From an uncultured Holophagaceae bacterium (GTDB lineage Bacteria > Acidobacteriota > Holophagae > Holophagales > Holophagaceae): a stretch of DNA of 64,000 bases. The number at the start of each line of letters is the position of its first letter. Position 1 is the first letter of the stretch. Below the pieces are notes generated by a model. That model was not told where the DNA came from. It was given only the letters and a program-made list of their open reading frames with translations, and searched no databases. Below are positions 36,732 to 44,426 of this stretch, piece after piece. The translations under genes and the position numbers were made by a program. The stretch is taken from contig CAIOFF010000059.1 of the NCBI GenBank assembly GCA_903857495.1, positions 124,001-188,000 on the forward strand. Direction: 5' to 3'.

Positions 36732-37383
36732 CCAGGCCCTTCTCGATGGCGTAGGTGGTCAGGGCGGACACCGTGTGGAGGTTCAGGCGGTCCATGAGGT
36801 TCGCGCGGTGCTTTTCCACGGTCTTGGGACTGATGCAGAGATACTCCGCGATCTCCTTGGTCCGGTAGCCCTCGGCGATGAGCTTCAGCACCTCGCGCTC
36901 CCGGGTGGAGAGGTCGTCGAAGCTGGGCCGGAGGGGCTTCCCGTCCCGGGAGCCCAGGTAGCCCGAGACCACCGTGCCCGCAATGGCGGGGCCCAGGTAG
37001 CGCTCGCCGTTCAGGACGCTGCGCACGGCCAGGATCAGCTCCGACGCGGAAGAGTCCTTCAGCACATAGCCGTCGGCCCCGGCCTGGAGGGCGGTAAACA
37101 CGTAGTCCTCCGTCTTGTGCACGGTCAGGACCAGCACCTTGGTCTGGGGGCTCAGCCGCTTGATCTCCTTGAGCGCCTCCAGGCCATTGGACCTGGGCAT
37201 GGAGAGATCCAGCAGGATCAGGTCCGGATTGAGTTCCTGAACGGCCCGCACCGCCTCCCGGCCGTCCGTGGCCTCACCCACCACCTCCAGGTCCGGCCGC
37301 GCCCCCAGCAGCGCCTTCAGGCCCTCCCGGAGGATGGTGTGATCCTCCGCGATCACCAGCCTGTGCGTCTGTTCCGAGGTCAT
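36721..37383 (-). CDS. NarL/LuxR-family response regulator
   Basis: A 220-residue two-domain regulator. The receiver (residues about 8-125) has the acidic pair in VIAEDHTILREGL, the phospho-acceptor Asp in LILLDLSMPRSNG, the conserved Thr in VLVLTVHKT and Lys in GYVLKDSSASEL. The GerE/LuxR helix-turn-helix (about 150-215) reads LSTREREVLKLIAEGYRTKEIAEYL and KTVEKHRANLMDRLN. HisKA_3-type kinases usually pair with exactly this regulator class, so the convergent kinase whose 3' end it overlaps by 11 bp is the expected partner. Confidence 0.94.
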   Translation of the reverse strand: MTSEQTHRLVIAEDHTILREGLKALLGARPDLEVVGEATDGREAVRAVQELNPDLILLDLSMPRSNGLEALKEIKRLSPQTKVLVLTVHKTEDYVFTALQAGADGYVLKDSSASELILAVRSVLNGERYLGPAIAGTVVSGYLGSRDGKPLRPSFDDLSTREREVLKLIAEGYRTKEIAEYLCISPKTVEKHRANLMDRLNLHTVSALTTYAIEKGLVTS

Positions 37384-37544
37384 CAGGGGTCTCAATTCAG
37401 GTGGGCGTGCCCAGCGAGGGTAGCCTTCTTCCGGCCGCTTTGCACAGGGATCACCTACCCTGTCCAGAATCACTGTAGCCGGTCATCGACTAGGATAAAA
37501 CAAATGTCGACACAAGAGACTCGGCCTCGGGACAGGGCCGCCGA

Positions 37545-37587
37545 CTTGAGCTTCAAGAGCGGCATTCCCCCGACCCCCCGCTAGAAT
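37545..37587 (+). promoter_or_regulatory. Possible Crp/Fnr-type operator and -10 box before nosL
   Basis: CTTGA-GCT-TCAAG (37545-37557) is a perfect 5-bp inverted repeat with TTGA/TCAA half-sites. A -10-like TAGAAT is at 37582-37587, putting the palindrome centre about 40-45 bp before a likely transcription start, the class II activator position. The spacer is 3 rather than the FNR-typical 4 bases, so identity is tentative. Confidence 0.35.
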
Positions 37588-37613
37588 CAGGCTTCCCCTG
37601 GAAGGAAGCCCTG

Positions 37614-38093
37614 ATGCCCAGCACCCGCCTGTTCCTTTCTCTCCTGCTGGCCTCGGGCCTCGCGGCCACCCCCTCGAAGCCAGGCGCCGGCGCCAAGGGC
37701 CCGGTGCCCAAGGGCAACTGCGCCGTGTGTGGGATGGTCGTGGCGAACTTCCCCGACTGGGCCGCAGTGGTCACCTTCCGGGATGGCAGCCAGGCCTGGT
37801 TCGACGGCCCCAAGGACCTCTTCACCTACCTGCTGGACCTGAAGCGCTACGCCCCGAAGCGGGCCGCCGCCGACATCACCAGCATCCAGGTGAAGGACTA
37901 CTACGCCCTGAGGCCCACCGACGCCCGGAAGGCCTTCTTCGTCCTGGGCAGCGACATCATGGGTCCCATGGGCAGGGAACTGGTGCCCTTCGGCACCGAG
38001 GCCGGAGCCCGGGACTTCCTCAAGGACCACCACGGCAAGAAGGTGCTGGGCTTCGCGGAAATCAACCTGGGCACGCTGAAGGACCTGGAGTGA
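37614..38093 (+). CDS. nosL: NosL-family copper-binding protein
   Basis: A 159-residue exported protein. A signal peptide (LFLSLLLASGLAA) without an obvious lipobox Cys is followed by GNCAVCGMVVANFPDWAAVV, the NosL CxxCGM Cu(I)-binding motif. WFDGPKDLFTYLLD and the Met-rich FFVLGSDIMGPMGRELVPF come next. NosL delivers copper to nitrous oxide reductase in denitrifiers, but homologues occur without nosZ. GGAAGG precedes the ATG. It is the first gene of a tightly packed run with a small His-rich protein, an FtsX-type permease, an ABC ATPase and a membrane protein, suggesting periplasmic copper or other metal trafficking. Confidence 0.92.
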   Translation: MPSTRLFLSLLLASGLAATPSKPGAGAKGPVPKGNCAVCGMVVANFPDWAAVVTFRDGSQAWFDGPKDLFTYLLDLKRYAPKRAAADITSIQVKDYYALRPTDARKAFFVLGSDIMGPMGRELVPFGTEAGARDFLKDHHGKKVLGFAEINLGTLKDLE

Positions 38094-38133
38094 CAGGTAT
38101 CCTGGGGGGGGACACCCTCCCGAGGTCCGCCTG

Positions 38134-38460
38134 ATGCGCAAGTCCACCCTCTGCCTGGCCGTCACCGGCGCCCTCTCGGCGCTGTTCCTGGCCATGCTCG
38201 GCCACGCCCGGGCCCAGGAGCGCATGGCAGCCCTGCGGCGCCAGCCCAGCGCCGAGCTGGTGAAGCGGCTGGGACTCACGGACCTCTGCCTCTTCACCGA
38301 GGCGCGCTATACCCGGCATCCCGCCATGGCGGACCGTCACGCGGCCTTCCAGGACCACCCCATGGCCCTGGACCACTTCCCCTCCGGTGCCCTCCTTGCC
38401 CCGCCCGCCTTTCCGAGCCCCCATGCGCCCCCCCCTCCAGCGGTACCGGAACATCCTTGA
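38134..38460 (+). CDS. Small exported His-rich protein of the NosL operon
   Basis: A 108-residue protein with an N-terminal hydrophobic segment (LAVTGALSALFLAMLGHARA) that is a signal peptide or anchor. A compact conserved-looking core follows: LGLTDLCLFTEARYTRHPAM, ADRHAAFQDHPMALDHFPSG. Several histidines and one Cys could bind metal. The Pro-rich tail overlaps the start of the permease gene by 38 bp. I do not recognise a named family. The operon position between nosL and the ABC permease suggests a periplasmic partner of the transporter (inference). Confidence 0.7.
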   Translation: MRKSTLCLAVTGALSALFLAMLGHARAQERMAALRRQPSAELVKRLGLTDLCLFTEARYTRHPAMADRHAAFQDHPMALDHFPSGALLAPPAFPSPHAPPPPAVPEHP

Positions 38461-39559
38461 TTTCGCCCTCTCGTCGCTGCTGCGGCGGAAGGGACGGAAC
38501 CTCGCCCTGATCAGCGTCTACACGCTGGTGGTGTTCGTGATCGCGTCGCTGGTCTTCTTTGTCCAGGCCCTCAAGCGCGAGGCCCACGAGCTGCTCGCCC
38601 AGGCGCCGGACATGGTCGTGCAGCGCATGGTGGCGGGCCGCCACGACCCCGTGCCCCTGGCCCAGGTGGAGGCCATCCGGAACATCCGCGGGGTGGACGA
38701 GGTGCAGGCGCGCCTCTGGGGCTACTACTACGACCCGGTCTTCGGCGGGAACCTCACCGTGCTGGCCACGGAGGACGCGGCCCTGGCCCCGGACGCCATC
38801 TGGATCGGCCAGGGCGTCGCCCGCAGCATGCGGGTCAAAGAGGGCGACCTGATTCCCCTGCGCGGCTACGACGGCCAGTCCAACCTCTTCAGCATCCAGA
38901 AGGTCCTACCCGAGTCCTCGGAGCTGGTCTCCTCGGACCTCGTCCTCATGGCGCCGAAGGATGTCCGCGCCCTCTTCCACTTTCCCGAGGGACTCGCCAC
39001 CGACCTGGCGATCCAGGCGGGCAATCCCCGCGAGCTGCCCACCATCGCCGCCAAGATCGTCGAGCTGTATCCCGATTCCCGACCCATCCTGAAGACCGAG
39101 ATCCTGCGCACCTACGAGGCGGTCTTCGACTGGCGCGGCGGGCTCATGGTCGTGGTCCTCGGCTCTGCGGTGCTGTCCTTCATTATCTTCGCCTGGGACA
39201 AGGCCACGGGGCTGTCCGCGGAGGAGCGCAAGGAGATCGGCGTGCTCAAGTCCCTGGGCTGGGAGAGCTCCGACGTCCTGCTGCTGAAGTTCTGGGAGGG
39301 GACGGTGATCTCCGTGACCGCCTTCCTGACCGGGGTCCTGCTGGCCTACGCGCACGTCTTCTTCTTCTCTGCCTCGCTCTTCGAGCACGCCCTGAAAGGC
39401 TGGTCCGTGCTCTTCCCCCGCTTCCGGCTGATCCCGGCGCTGGACGGCTACCAGCTCACGGTCCTCTTCTTCCTCACGGTCCTGCCCTACACCGCCGCCA
39501 CCCTGGTGCCCTCCTGGCGGGCGGCTACGGTGGACCCCGACGCGGCCATGAGGTCCTGA
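38423..39559 (+). CDS. FtsX/MacB-type ABC permease
   Basis: A 378-residue protein with MacB-like topology. TM1 is at about residues 30-50 (LISVYTLVVFVIASLVFFVQ), a periplasmic MacB_PCD-like domain of about 190 residues follows, then three C-terminal TMs. The FtsX coupling region ATGLSAEERKEIGVLKSLGWE lies between TM2 and TM3. Such permeases act mechanically on periplasmic partners rather than moving solutes through a pore. ATG 38423 lies within the preceding gene; the ATPase follows 2 bp after the stop. There is only this single permease gene, implying a homodimer. Confidence 0.9.
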   Translation: MRPPLQRYRNILDFALSSLLRRKGRNLALISVYTLVVFVIASLVFFVQALKREAHELLAQAPDMVVQRMVAGRHDPVPLAQVEAIRNIRGVDEVQARLWGYYYDPVFGGNLTVLATEDAALAPDAIWIGQGVARSMRVKEGDLIPLRGYDGQSNLFSIQKVLPESSELVSSDLVLMAPKDVRALFHFPEGLATDLAIQAGNPRELPTIAAKIVELYPDSRPILKTEILRTYEAVFDWRGGLMVVVLGSAVLSFIIFAWDKATGLSAEERKEIGVLKSLGWESSDVLLLKFWEGTVISVTAFLTGVLLAYAHVFFFSASLFEHALKGWSVLFPRFRLIPALDGYQLTVLFFLTVLPYTAATLVPSWRAATVDPDAAMRS

Positions 39560-39561
39560 CC

Positions 39562-40281
39562 ATGATCGAGCTCTCCCAGGTCGTGAAGACCTACCAGGCC
39601 GGGCTGGCCACCCCCTTCACCGCCGTGGACCGGGTCACCCTCAGCATCCCCGCCGCCCGCCTCACGGTCTTCAAGGGCCCCAGCGGCTCCGGCAAGACCA
39701 CCCTGCTCACCCTCATCGGCTGCATGGCCCGCCCCACCTCGGGCCGGATCCACCTGCACGGCCTGGCCGCGGACGCCCTGCCCCACCTGGCCCCGGCGGA
39801 AGCGCTGGAGATCACCAGCCTGCCGGAGCGGTTCCTCACCGCCATCCGCCGCCGCACCTTCGGGTTCATCTTTCAGCAGTTCAATCTGGTGCGGGGCATC
39901 TCGGTCCTGGAGAACGTCCTGCTGCCTACCTATCCCACAGGCGAGGATCCTCGCGCCGTGGAGGCCCGGGCCGTGGCTCGCCTCGAGAGCCTCGGCCTGG
40001 CGCGGCACCTCCGCTCCTCGGTGGACCGCCTCTCCGGCGGCGAGGCCCAGCGTGTGGCCATCGCCCGAGCCCTCATCAACGATCCCGCCGTGATCATCGC
40101 GGACGAGCCCACGGCCCACCTGGACTCCAGGCTCTCGGAGGACTTCATGGGCCTCATGAGCGAGTTCAAGGACGCGGGCAAGACCCTGCTGATCACCAGC
40201 CACGATCCCATCGTCTACGACTCCGAGCTGGCGGACCTCGTGGTCGAGATGCGGGATGGCCGGGTGGTGTCGGAAACATGA
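39562..40281 (+). CDS. LolD/MacB-type ABC ATPase
   Basis: A 239-residue ATP-binding protein. It has Walker A GPSGSGKTTLLTLIG, FGFIFQQFNLVRGISVLENV (Q-loop), signature RLSGGEAQRVAIARAL, Walker B VIIADEPTAHLD and the H-loop His in LLITSHDP. This is the LolD/MacB/FtsE subclass that partners FtsX-type permeases. An extra stretch of about 15 residues (LHGLAADALPHLAPAEAL) lies between Walker A and the Q-loop. Its last codons overlap the next gene (ATGA), so all five genes of the NosL run are probably one transcript. Confidence 0.94.
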   Translation: MIELSQVVKTYQAGLATPFTAVDRVTLSIPAARLTVFKGPSGSGKTTLLTLIGCMARPTSGRIHLHGLAADALPHLAPAEALEITSLPERFLTAIRRRTFGFIFQQFNLVRGISVLENVLLPTYPTGEDPRAVEARAVARLESLGLARHLRSSVDRLSGGEAQRVAIARALINDPAVIIADEPTAHLDSRLSEDFMGLMSEFKDAGKTLLITSHDPIVYDSELADLVVEMRDGRVVSET

Positions 40282-41270
40282 TCCAGCACCCAGGCATCCT
40301 CGCCCTGCTCGTCGCCTCGGGCATCGTCAGCCTGCTGCTGGCCGCGGCGGGCTGGCAGGGCTTCCGGATCCTCCTCGGCTGGGACCTGCACAGCGGCAGC
40401 GAGGTGCAGCTGGACCTGGAGCGGCGCACCTACCTGGTATCCACCCTGGTGGCCAACGCCCTGCTGATCCAGATCCTGTCGCTCTTCCTGTTCATCTTCA
40501 CGGCGGAGGGCCTGCACAACCAGTTCGTGGGGGCCATGTGCGCCGCCGGATCCCTGGCCGTGAACGCCTACGGCTATCCCACCCTGCTCATGAAGGTCGC
40601 CACCTGCCTGCTGGCGGGGGTCTGGCTCGTGCTCCACCGTGCGGACACCCAGGGCTACGACTACCCGCTGATCCGCCCGAAATACCTGCTGCTGCTGGTC
40701 CTGGTGCCCCTGGTGCTGACGGAGACCTGGCTGCAGCTGAGCTACCTCACGGGCCTGAAGGCGGATGTGATGACCTCCTGCTGCGGCAGCCTCTTCGGCC
40801 AGGGCCGCCAGGGCTTCGCGGCCGAGCTGGCAGGCCTGCCGCCACGGCTGATGCAGCCCGTGTTCGGGGGCACCTTCGCGGCACTGCTGGGGGCCGGCTT
40901 CCTCCTGCTGCGCTTCCGCCGGGGGGCGGGACTGTTCTCGGCCCTCAGCCTGGCCTTCCTGCTGGTGGCAGTGGCCTCACTGATCTCGTTCTTCTGCCTC
41001 TACATCTACGAGCTGCCCACGCACCACTGCCCCTTCTGCCTGCTGCAGCGGGAATACGGCTTCGTGGGCTACCCCCTCTACGCAACCCTGCTGGGCGGCG
41101 CCATCGCCGGCCTCGGCATCGGCGCCCTGACCTTTTTCCGGGACCGGGAGAGCCTGACGGCCGTGCTACCGACCCTGCAGGCCCGCCTGGCCTGGACCAC
41201 CCTGATCCTGGCGGCCCTCTTCACCTTCATCGTCGGCGTCTGGATGGCCTTGTCACCGCTGCGGCTCTAG
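40278..41270 (+). CDS. Polytopic membrane protein with HHCPFC motif
   Basis: A 330-residue integral membrane protein with about eight hydrophobic segments. Notable features are MTSCCGSLFGQG after the fourth segment (paired cysteines) and YELPTHHCPFCLLQREYGFVG near residue 255. The second is a His-His-Cys-Pro-x-Cys site flanked by TMs, reminiscent of VKOR/DsbB-like redox or metal sites. I do not recognise a named family. Its 4-bp overlap with the ATPase gene and position at the end of the NosL operon argue for joint function in metal or thiol handling. Its TAG stop shares a CTAG with the convergent phosphatase gene. Confidence 0.85.
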   Translation: MIQHPGILALLVASGIVSLLLAAAGWQGFRILLGWDLHSGSEVQLDLERRTYLVSTLVANALLIQILSLFLFIFTAEGLHNQFVGAMCAAGSLAVNAYGYPTLLMKVATCLLAGVWLVLHRADTQGYDYPLIRPKYLLLLVLVPLVLTETWLQLSYLTGLKADVMTSCCGSLFGQGRQGFAAELAGLPPRLMQPVFGGTFAALLGAGFLLLRFRRGAGLFSALSLAFLLVAVASLISFFCLYIYELPTHHCPFCLLQREYGFVGYPLYATLLGGAIAGLGIGALTFFRDRESLTAVLPTLQARLAWTTLILAALFTFIVGVWMALSPLRL

Positions 41271-41767
41271 GCGCGGCTGCTCAGGTAGCGCCGGAGGGCC
41301 TCTTCGGTGTCGGCACGCTGGAGGCCGGCCCGCTTGGCCACGCGGATGGCCTCTTCCAGTGGCATCCCCTTGTCGAGCACCAGCCAGGGGCACACCGCCG
41401 CGGCGGCGCGGTTGCCATCGCCGCAGTGGAAGAGCACCCGGGAGCCCTTCGGAAGGTCCTTCAGGAAGCTGCGCAGGAAGTCAAAATCGCCCGCGGGCGG
41501 GGCGGTATTGATCGCATAGCGGAGGTACTGGATGCCCAGCGTCTGCATGCGGATCGACTCCGCCTCGCAGTTCATGCTGGGTTCGCCGTCCCGCCGCAGG
41601 TCCACCACGTGGGTGAAGCGGTTCTTTTTCAGGGCGACGCAGGTCTCCTCGTTGGGGAGTCCCTTCAGCACAAAGACCCCCGGGCGCACCTCGACGGCGC
41701 GGGGGATGACGGAATCCTGGGCCTGGAGCACCAGGGCCGGGAGCAGCAGGAAAAGGGCACGGGACAT
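41267..41767 (-). CDS. DUF442/dual-specificity phosphatase-like exported protein
   Basis: A 166-residue protein with a signal peptide (LFLLLPALVLQAQ). The fold is that of cysteine phosphatases and rhodanese-like DUF442 proteins: FTHVVDLRRDGEPSMNCEAE, then the active loop VLFHCGDGNRAAAAV (His-Cys-x4-Arg). The x4 spacing fits the beta-lactamase-hydrolase-like group rather than classical PTPs (x5). Export to the periplasm is unusual for a phosphatase and would suit a sulfur-transfer or lipid-phosphate role. It is convergent with the NosL operon, sharing stop-codon bases. Confidence 0.78.
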   Translation of the reverse strand: MSRALFLLLPALVLQAQDSVIPRAVEVRPGVFVLKGLPNEETCVALKKNRFTHVVDLRRDGEPSMNCEAESIRMQTLGIQYLRYAINTAPPAGDFDFLRSFLKDLPKGSRVLFHCGDGNRAAAAVCPWLVLDKGMPLEEAIRVAKRAGLQRADTEEALRRYLSSRA

Positions 41768-41928
41768 GGGACCCTCCGCGACTTGGCCTGGCAGCCCAGG
41801 CGGCTTCGCAAAGACCACCGGCCGAGCCCCCCTTTCAGGGGCTGAATCCGAACCCGGCTGGGCGGGTCTCCACACCCCAAACATAGGCCATAGGCCAGCT
41901 TAAACAATGCCGATGCTGCTGAGAGGGT

Positions 41929-43299
41929 TCAGACCGTGCGCGAGAAGGCCGTCTTGGCGCTGAGCCCGGCCAGGTAGGCGTCGAAGGGCTGGACCAGGTT
42001 GCGCACGAAGCGCCGCCCCAACTGGGTGATGAAGATGCCCTCGGGCCGCAGCTCCACGGTGCCCTGGGGGATCTCTTCCTGGAGCTGCGCCACGGCGTCC
42101 GCGAAGAAGACGGGACCGTCCAAGCCGAACCGCTGCTTCAATTCATCCCAGCGCAGCTCGAAGTGGCCCATGAGGTGGTGGATCACCCAGCGCCGCAGCT
42201 CGTCATCCTCGGAGAGCCGGTGCCCCTTGTGGATGGCGAGGTGGCCGTCGGTGATGCTGCGCTCCCACTTGGCCAGGATCTTCTCGTTCTGCGCATAGAC
42301 CCCGGCCACGTTGGAGATGGCGCTGGGGCCGAAGCCCAGCAGGTCCGAGCCTGCAGACACGGCGTAGCCCATGAAGTTGCGGATGAGGCGCCCCTCCAGT
42401 ACGGCCTTGGCCATGGGATCGCTGGGGTGGGCGAAGTGGTCCATGCCGATGGCCACGTAGCCCGCCTTCTCCAGGACCTCCGAGGCCAGCAGCAGCAGGT
42501 CCAGGCGCGTCTCCGGCGTGGGCAGGGTCTCCGCGGGGATGCTGCGCTGGAAGGGCATGATGCTAGGCAGGTAGGCAAAGCCGTAGATGGCCATGCGGGA
42601 CGGCGACAGCTCCAGCGTGGACTCCAGGGTGCGCCGGAAGGTGTCCATGGTCTGGCCCGGCAGGCCGTAGACCAGGTCCAGGTTCACGCCCTCGAAGCCC
42701 AGTTCCCGGCACTGGCGCATGGCATCCAGCGTGTGCTGCCAGGTCTGGCCGCGGGTGATCAGGGCCTGCACGCCCTCGTCCAGGTCCTGCACGCCGAAGG
42801 AGACGCGGTTGAACCCCAGCTCCCGCAGGGTCGGCAGCTGATCGGGCTCCAGGAAGGTGGGGTCCACCTCGATGGCGAGCTCGGCCCCCGGCAGGAACTC
42901 GAAGCGCTCCCTGAAAAGGTTGAAGGTCCGCCGCAGGTCCACGGCCTTCAGGTAGGTCGGCGTGCCGCCGCCCCAGTGCAGCTGCAGCGCCTTCCGGCGG
43001 TCCTTGAGGTGGGCGCAGACCAGGTCCAGCTCCTGGGTCACGGCCGCCAGGTAGGCCTCCACGGGGTCGTACTGGGGGCTCACCACCACGTTGCAGCCGC
43101 AGTAGGCACAGCGCCGGGGGCAGAAGGGGATGTGCAAGTACAGGGACAGCGCCTCGTCCGGGCGGGCGTCGGCGCGGTCCAGGGCCGCAAGCACCTCGGC
43201 CTCGGGGAAGTCCTCAGACCAGACCGGCGGCATGGGGTAGCCCGTGTAGCGCGGGCCGGGACGGTCGTAGCGGCGGATGAGGTCCGCGAGCCCGCTCAT
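41929..43299 (-). CDS. hemN: Oxygen-independent coproporphyrinogen III dehydrogenase
   Basis: A 456-residue radical SAM enzyme that decarboxylates coproporphyrinogen III to protoporphyrinogen IX without oxygen. YLHIPFCPRRCAYCGC near residue 52 gives CxxxCxxC plus the extra Cys typical of true HemN, followed by LHWGGGTPTYL, EVDPTFLE, RVSFGVQDLDEGVQ and the HemN C-terminal domain. The N-terminal IRRYDRPGPRYTGYP is diagnostic of HemN rather than HemW. It overlaps hemE by ATGA and is the last gene of the heme cluster. Confidence 0.96.
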   Translation of the reverse strand: MSGLADLIRRYDRPGPRYTGYPMPPVWSEDFPEAEVLAALDRADARPDEALSLYLHIPFCPRRCAYCGCNVVVSPQYDPVEAYLAAVTQELDLVCAHLKDRRKALQLHWGGGTPTYLKAVDLRRTFNLFRERFEFLPGAELAIEVDPTFLEPDQLPTLRELGFNRVSFGVQDLDEGVQALITRGQTWQHTLDAMRQCRELGFEGVNLDLVYGLPGQTMDTFRRTLESTLELSPSRMAIYGFAYLPSIMPFQRSIPAETLPTPETRLDLLLLASEVLEKAGYVAIGMDHFAHPSDPMAKAVLEGRLIRNFMGYAVSAGSDLLGFGPSAISNVAGVYAQNEKILAKWERSITDGHLAIHKGHRLSEDDELRRWVIHHLMGHFELRWDELKQRFGLDGPVFFADAVAQLQEEIPQGTVELRPEGIFITQLGRRFVRNLVQPFDAYLAGLSAKTAFSRTV

Positions 43300-44282
43300 G
43301 CCTTGACCTCGTCCAGGACCGCCTGCAGCACCGCGGGATCGGTCTCGGGGGTGAGCCCGTGGCCGAGGTTGAAGATGTGCGGGTGCCCTTTCATGACATC
43401 CACGATGGCCCGGGCCTTGCGGCAGGCGGTCTCGGGGCCCGCCAGCAGCGCGATGGGGTCCAGGTTGCCCTGGAGGACCATCTTCGGGAACCGGCGCCGG
43501 GCCTCGGCCATGGGCACCTGCCAGGGCACCGCCAACCCCTGGCAGGGCAGCTCGTTCAGGGAATCCGGCAGGTAGCCCGTCCGGGCAAAGAACAGCGTGG
43601 GAGCCGCGGTCACCTGCGAGAGGGTGCGCTGCACCGCGGGCAGCGCGAACTCTGCGTAGTCCTGGGCATCCAGCTCTCCGGCCCAGGTGTCGAAGAGCTG
43701 CACGCCCTGGGCGCCGGCGCCGATGTGCAGGTTCAGCAGCCGCGCGGCGGCGTCCGCCAGCTTGTCCAGCCACTTGCGGGCCAGGACGGGATCGTGGTGC
43801 AGGAAGGCCTTGGCCTTCGACCAGCTCTTGCTGCCCTTGCCTTCGATGCCGTAGGCCAGCAGCGTCCAGGGGGCGCCCGCGAAGCCCAGCATGGTGACCT
43901 TCTCCGGCAGCTGGCTCTTCACCTTGCGGATGGCGGCCTGCACCGGGTCGAAGATGGACTCGTCCAGGGGCCGGTTGATGTCGATCTGATCGAGGGTCTT
44001 CCCGATGCGCGGGCCGCCCTCGGGGATGGTCACCTCGCAGCCCAGGGCGTCGAGGATCACCAGGATGTCGCTGAAGATGATGGCGCCGTCGATCTGCGGG
44101 AAGCGGCGGATGGGCTGGAGGGATACCTCCGCGGCCAGGTCCGAGTCGCTGAGCAGCTGCTCGAAGGTGGCCTTGGCCCGGATGGCGCGGTACTCCGGCA
44201 GGAAGCGCCCCGCCTGGCGCATGAACCACACCGGGGGCTTGTCGAGCGACTCGCCATTCAAAACACGAAGCAGAGGCTGCAT
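43296..44282 (-). CDS. hemE: Uroporphyrinogen decarboxylase
   Basis: A 328-residue TIM barrel that removes four acetate carboxyls from uroporphyrinogen III. The two signature segments are KPPVWFMRQAGRFLPEYR (with the essential Arg residues) and GFAGAPWTLLAYGIEG. FSDILVILDALGCEV carries the catalytic Asp, and FNLGHGLTPETDP closes the protein. It is coupled to hemN by a 4-bp overlap. Upstream lies a 144-bp gap containing a palindromic repeat that separates it from hemL. Confidence 0.97.
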   Translation of the reverse strand: MQPLLRVLNGESLDKPPVWFMRQAGRFLPEYRAIRAKATFEQLLSDSDLAAEVSLQPIRRFPQIDGAIIFSDILVILDALGCEVTIPEGGPRIGKTLDQIDINRPLDESIFDPVQAAIRKVKSQLPEKVTMLGFAGAPWTLLAYGIEGKGSKSWSKAKAFLHHDPVLARKWLDKLADAAARLLNLHIGAGAQGVQLFDTWAGELDAQDYAEFALPAVQRTLSQVTAAPTLFFARTGYLPDSLNELPCQGLAVPWQVPMAEARRRFPKMVLQGNLDPIALLAGPETACRKARAIVDVMKGHPHIFNLGHGLTPETDPAVLQAVLDEVKA

Positions 44283-44318
44283 GGGTACTCCAGAGTCAAC
44301 AACAGTCAAAGGCGACTA

Positions 44319-44415
44319 CTCTCGCGGAGGGTTGCAGAGATGGCAGAGAGCTCAGAGCAAAGCAAAGGCATCCTTCCTCTGCAACCTCCGCCTCCTCTGC
44401 GCCCCTCCGCGAGAG
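44319..44415. repeat. Inverted array of GCAGAG/GCGGAG units between hemL and hemE
   Basis: Outermost arms CTCTCGCGGAGG (44319-44330) and CCTCCGCGAGAG (44404-44415) are exact complements. Inside, both arms are built of 8-10 nt units such as GGTTGCAGAG, ATGGCAGAG and, on the other strand, GGGCGCAGAG. A T-run (44416-44421) follows the right arm. It could attenuate transcription between hemL and hemE, although for the minus strand the T-run precedes the hairpin. Confidence 0.75.
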
Positions 44416-44426
44416 TTTTTTCATTT

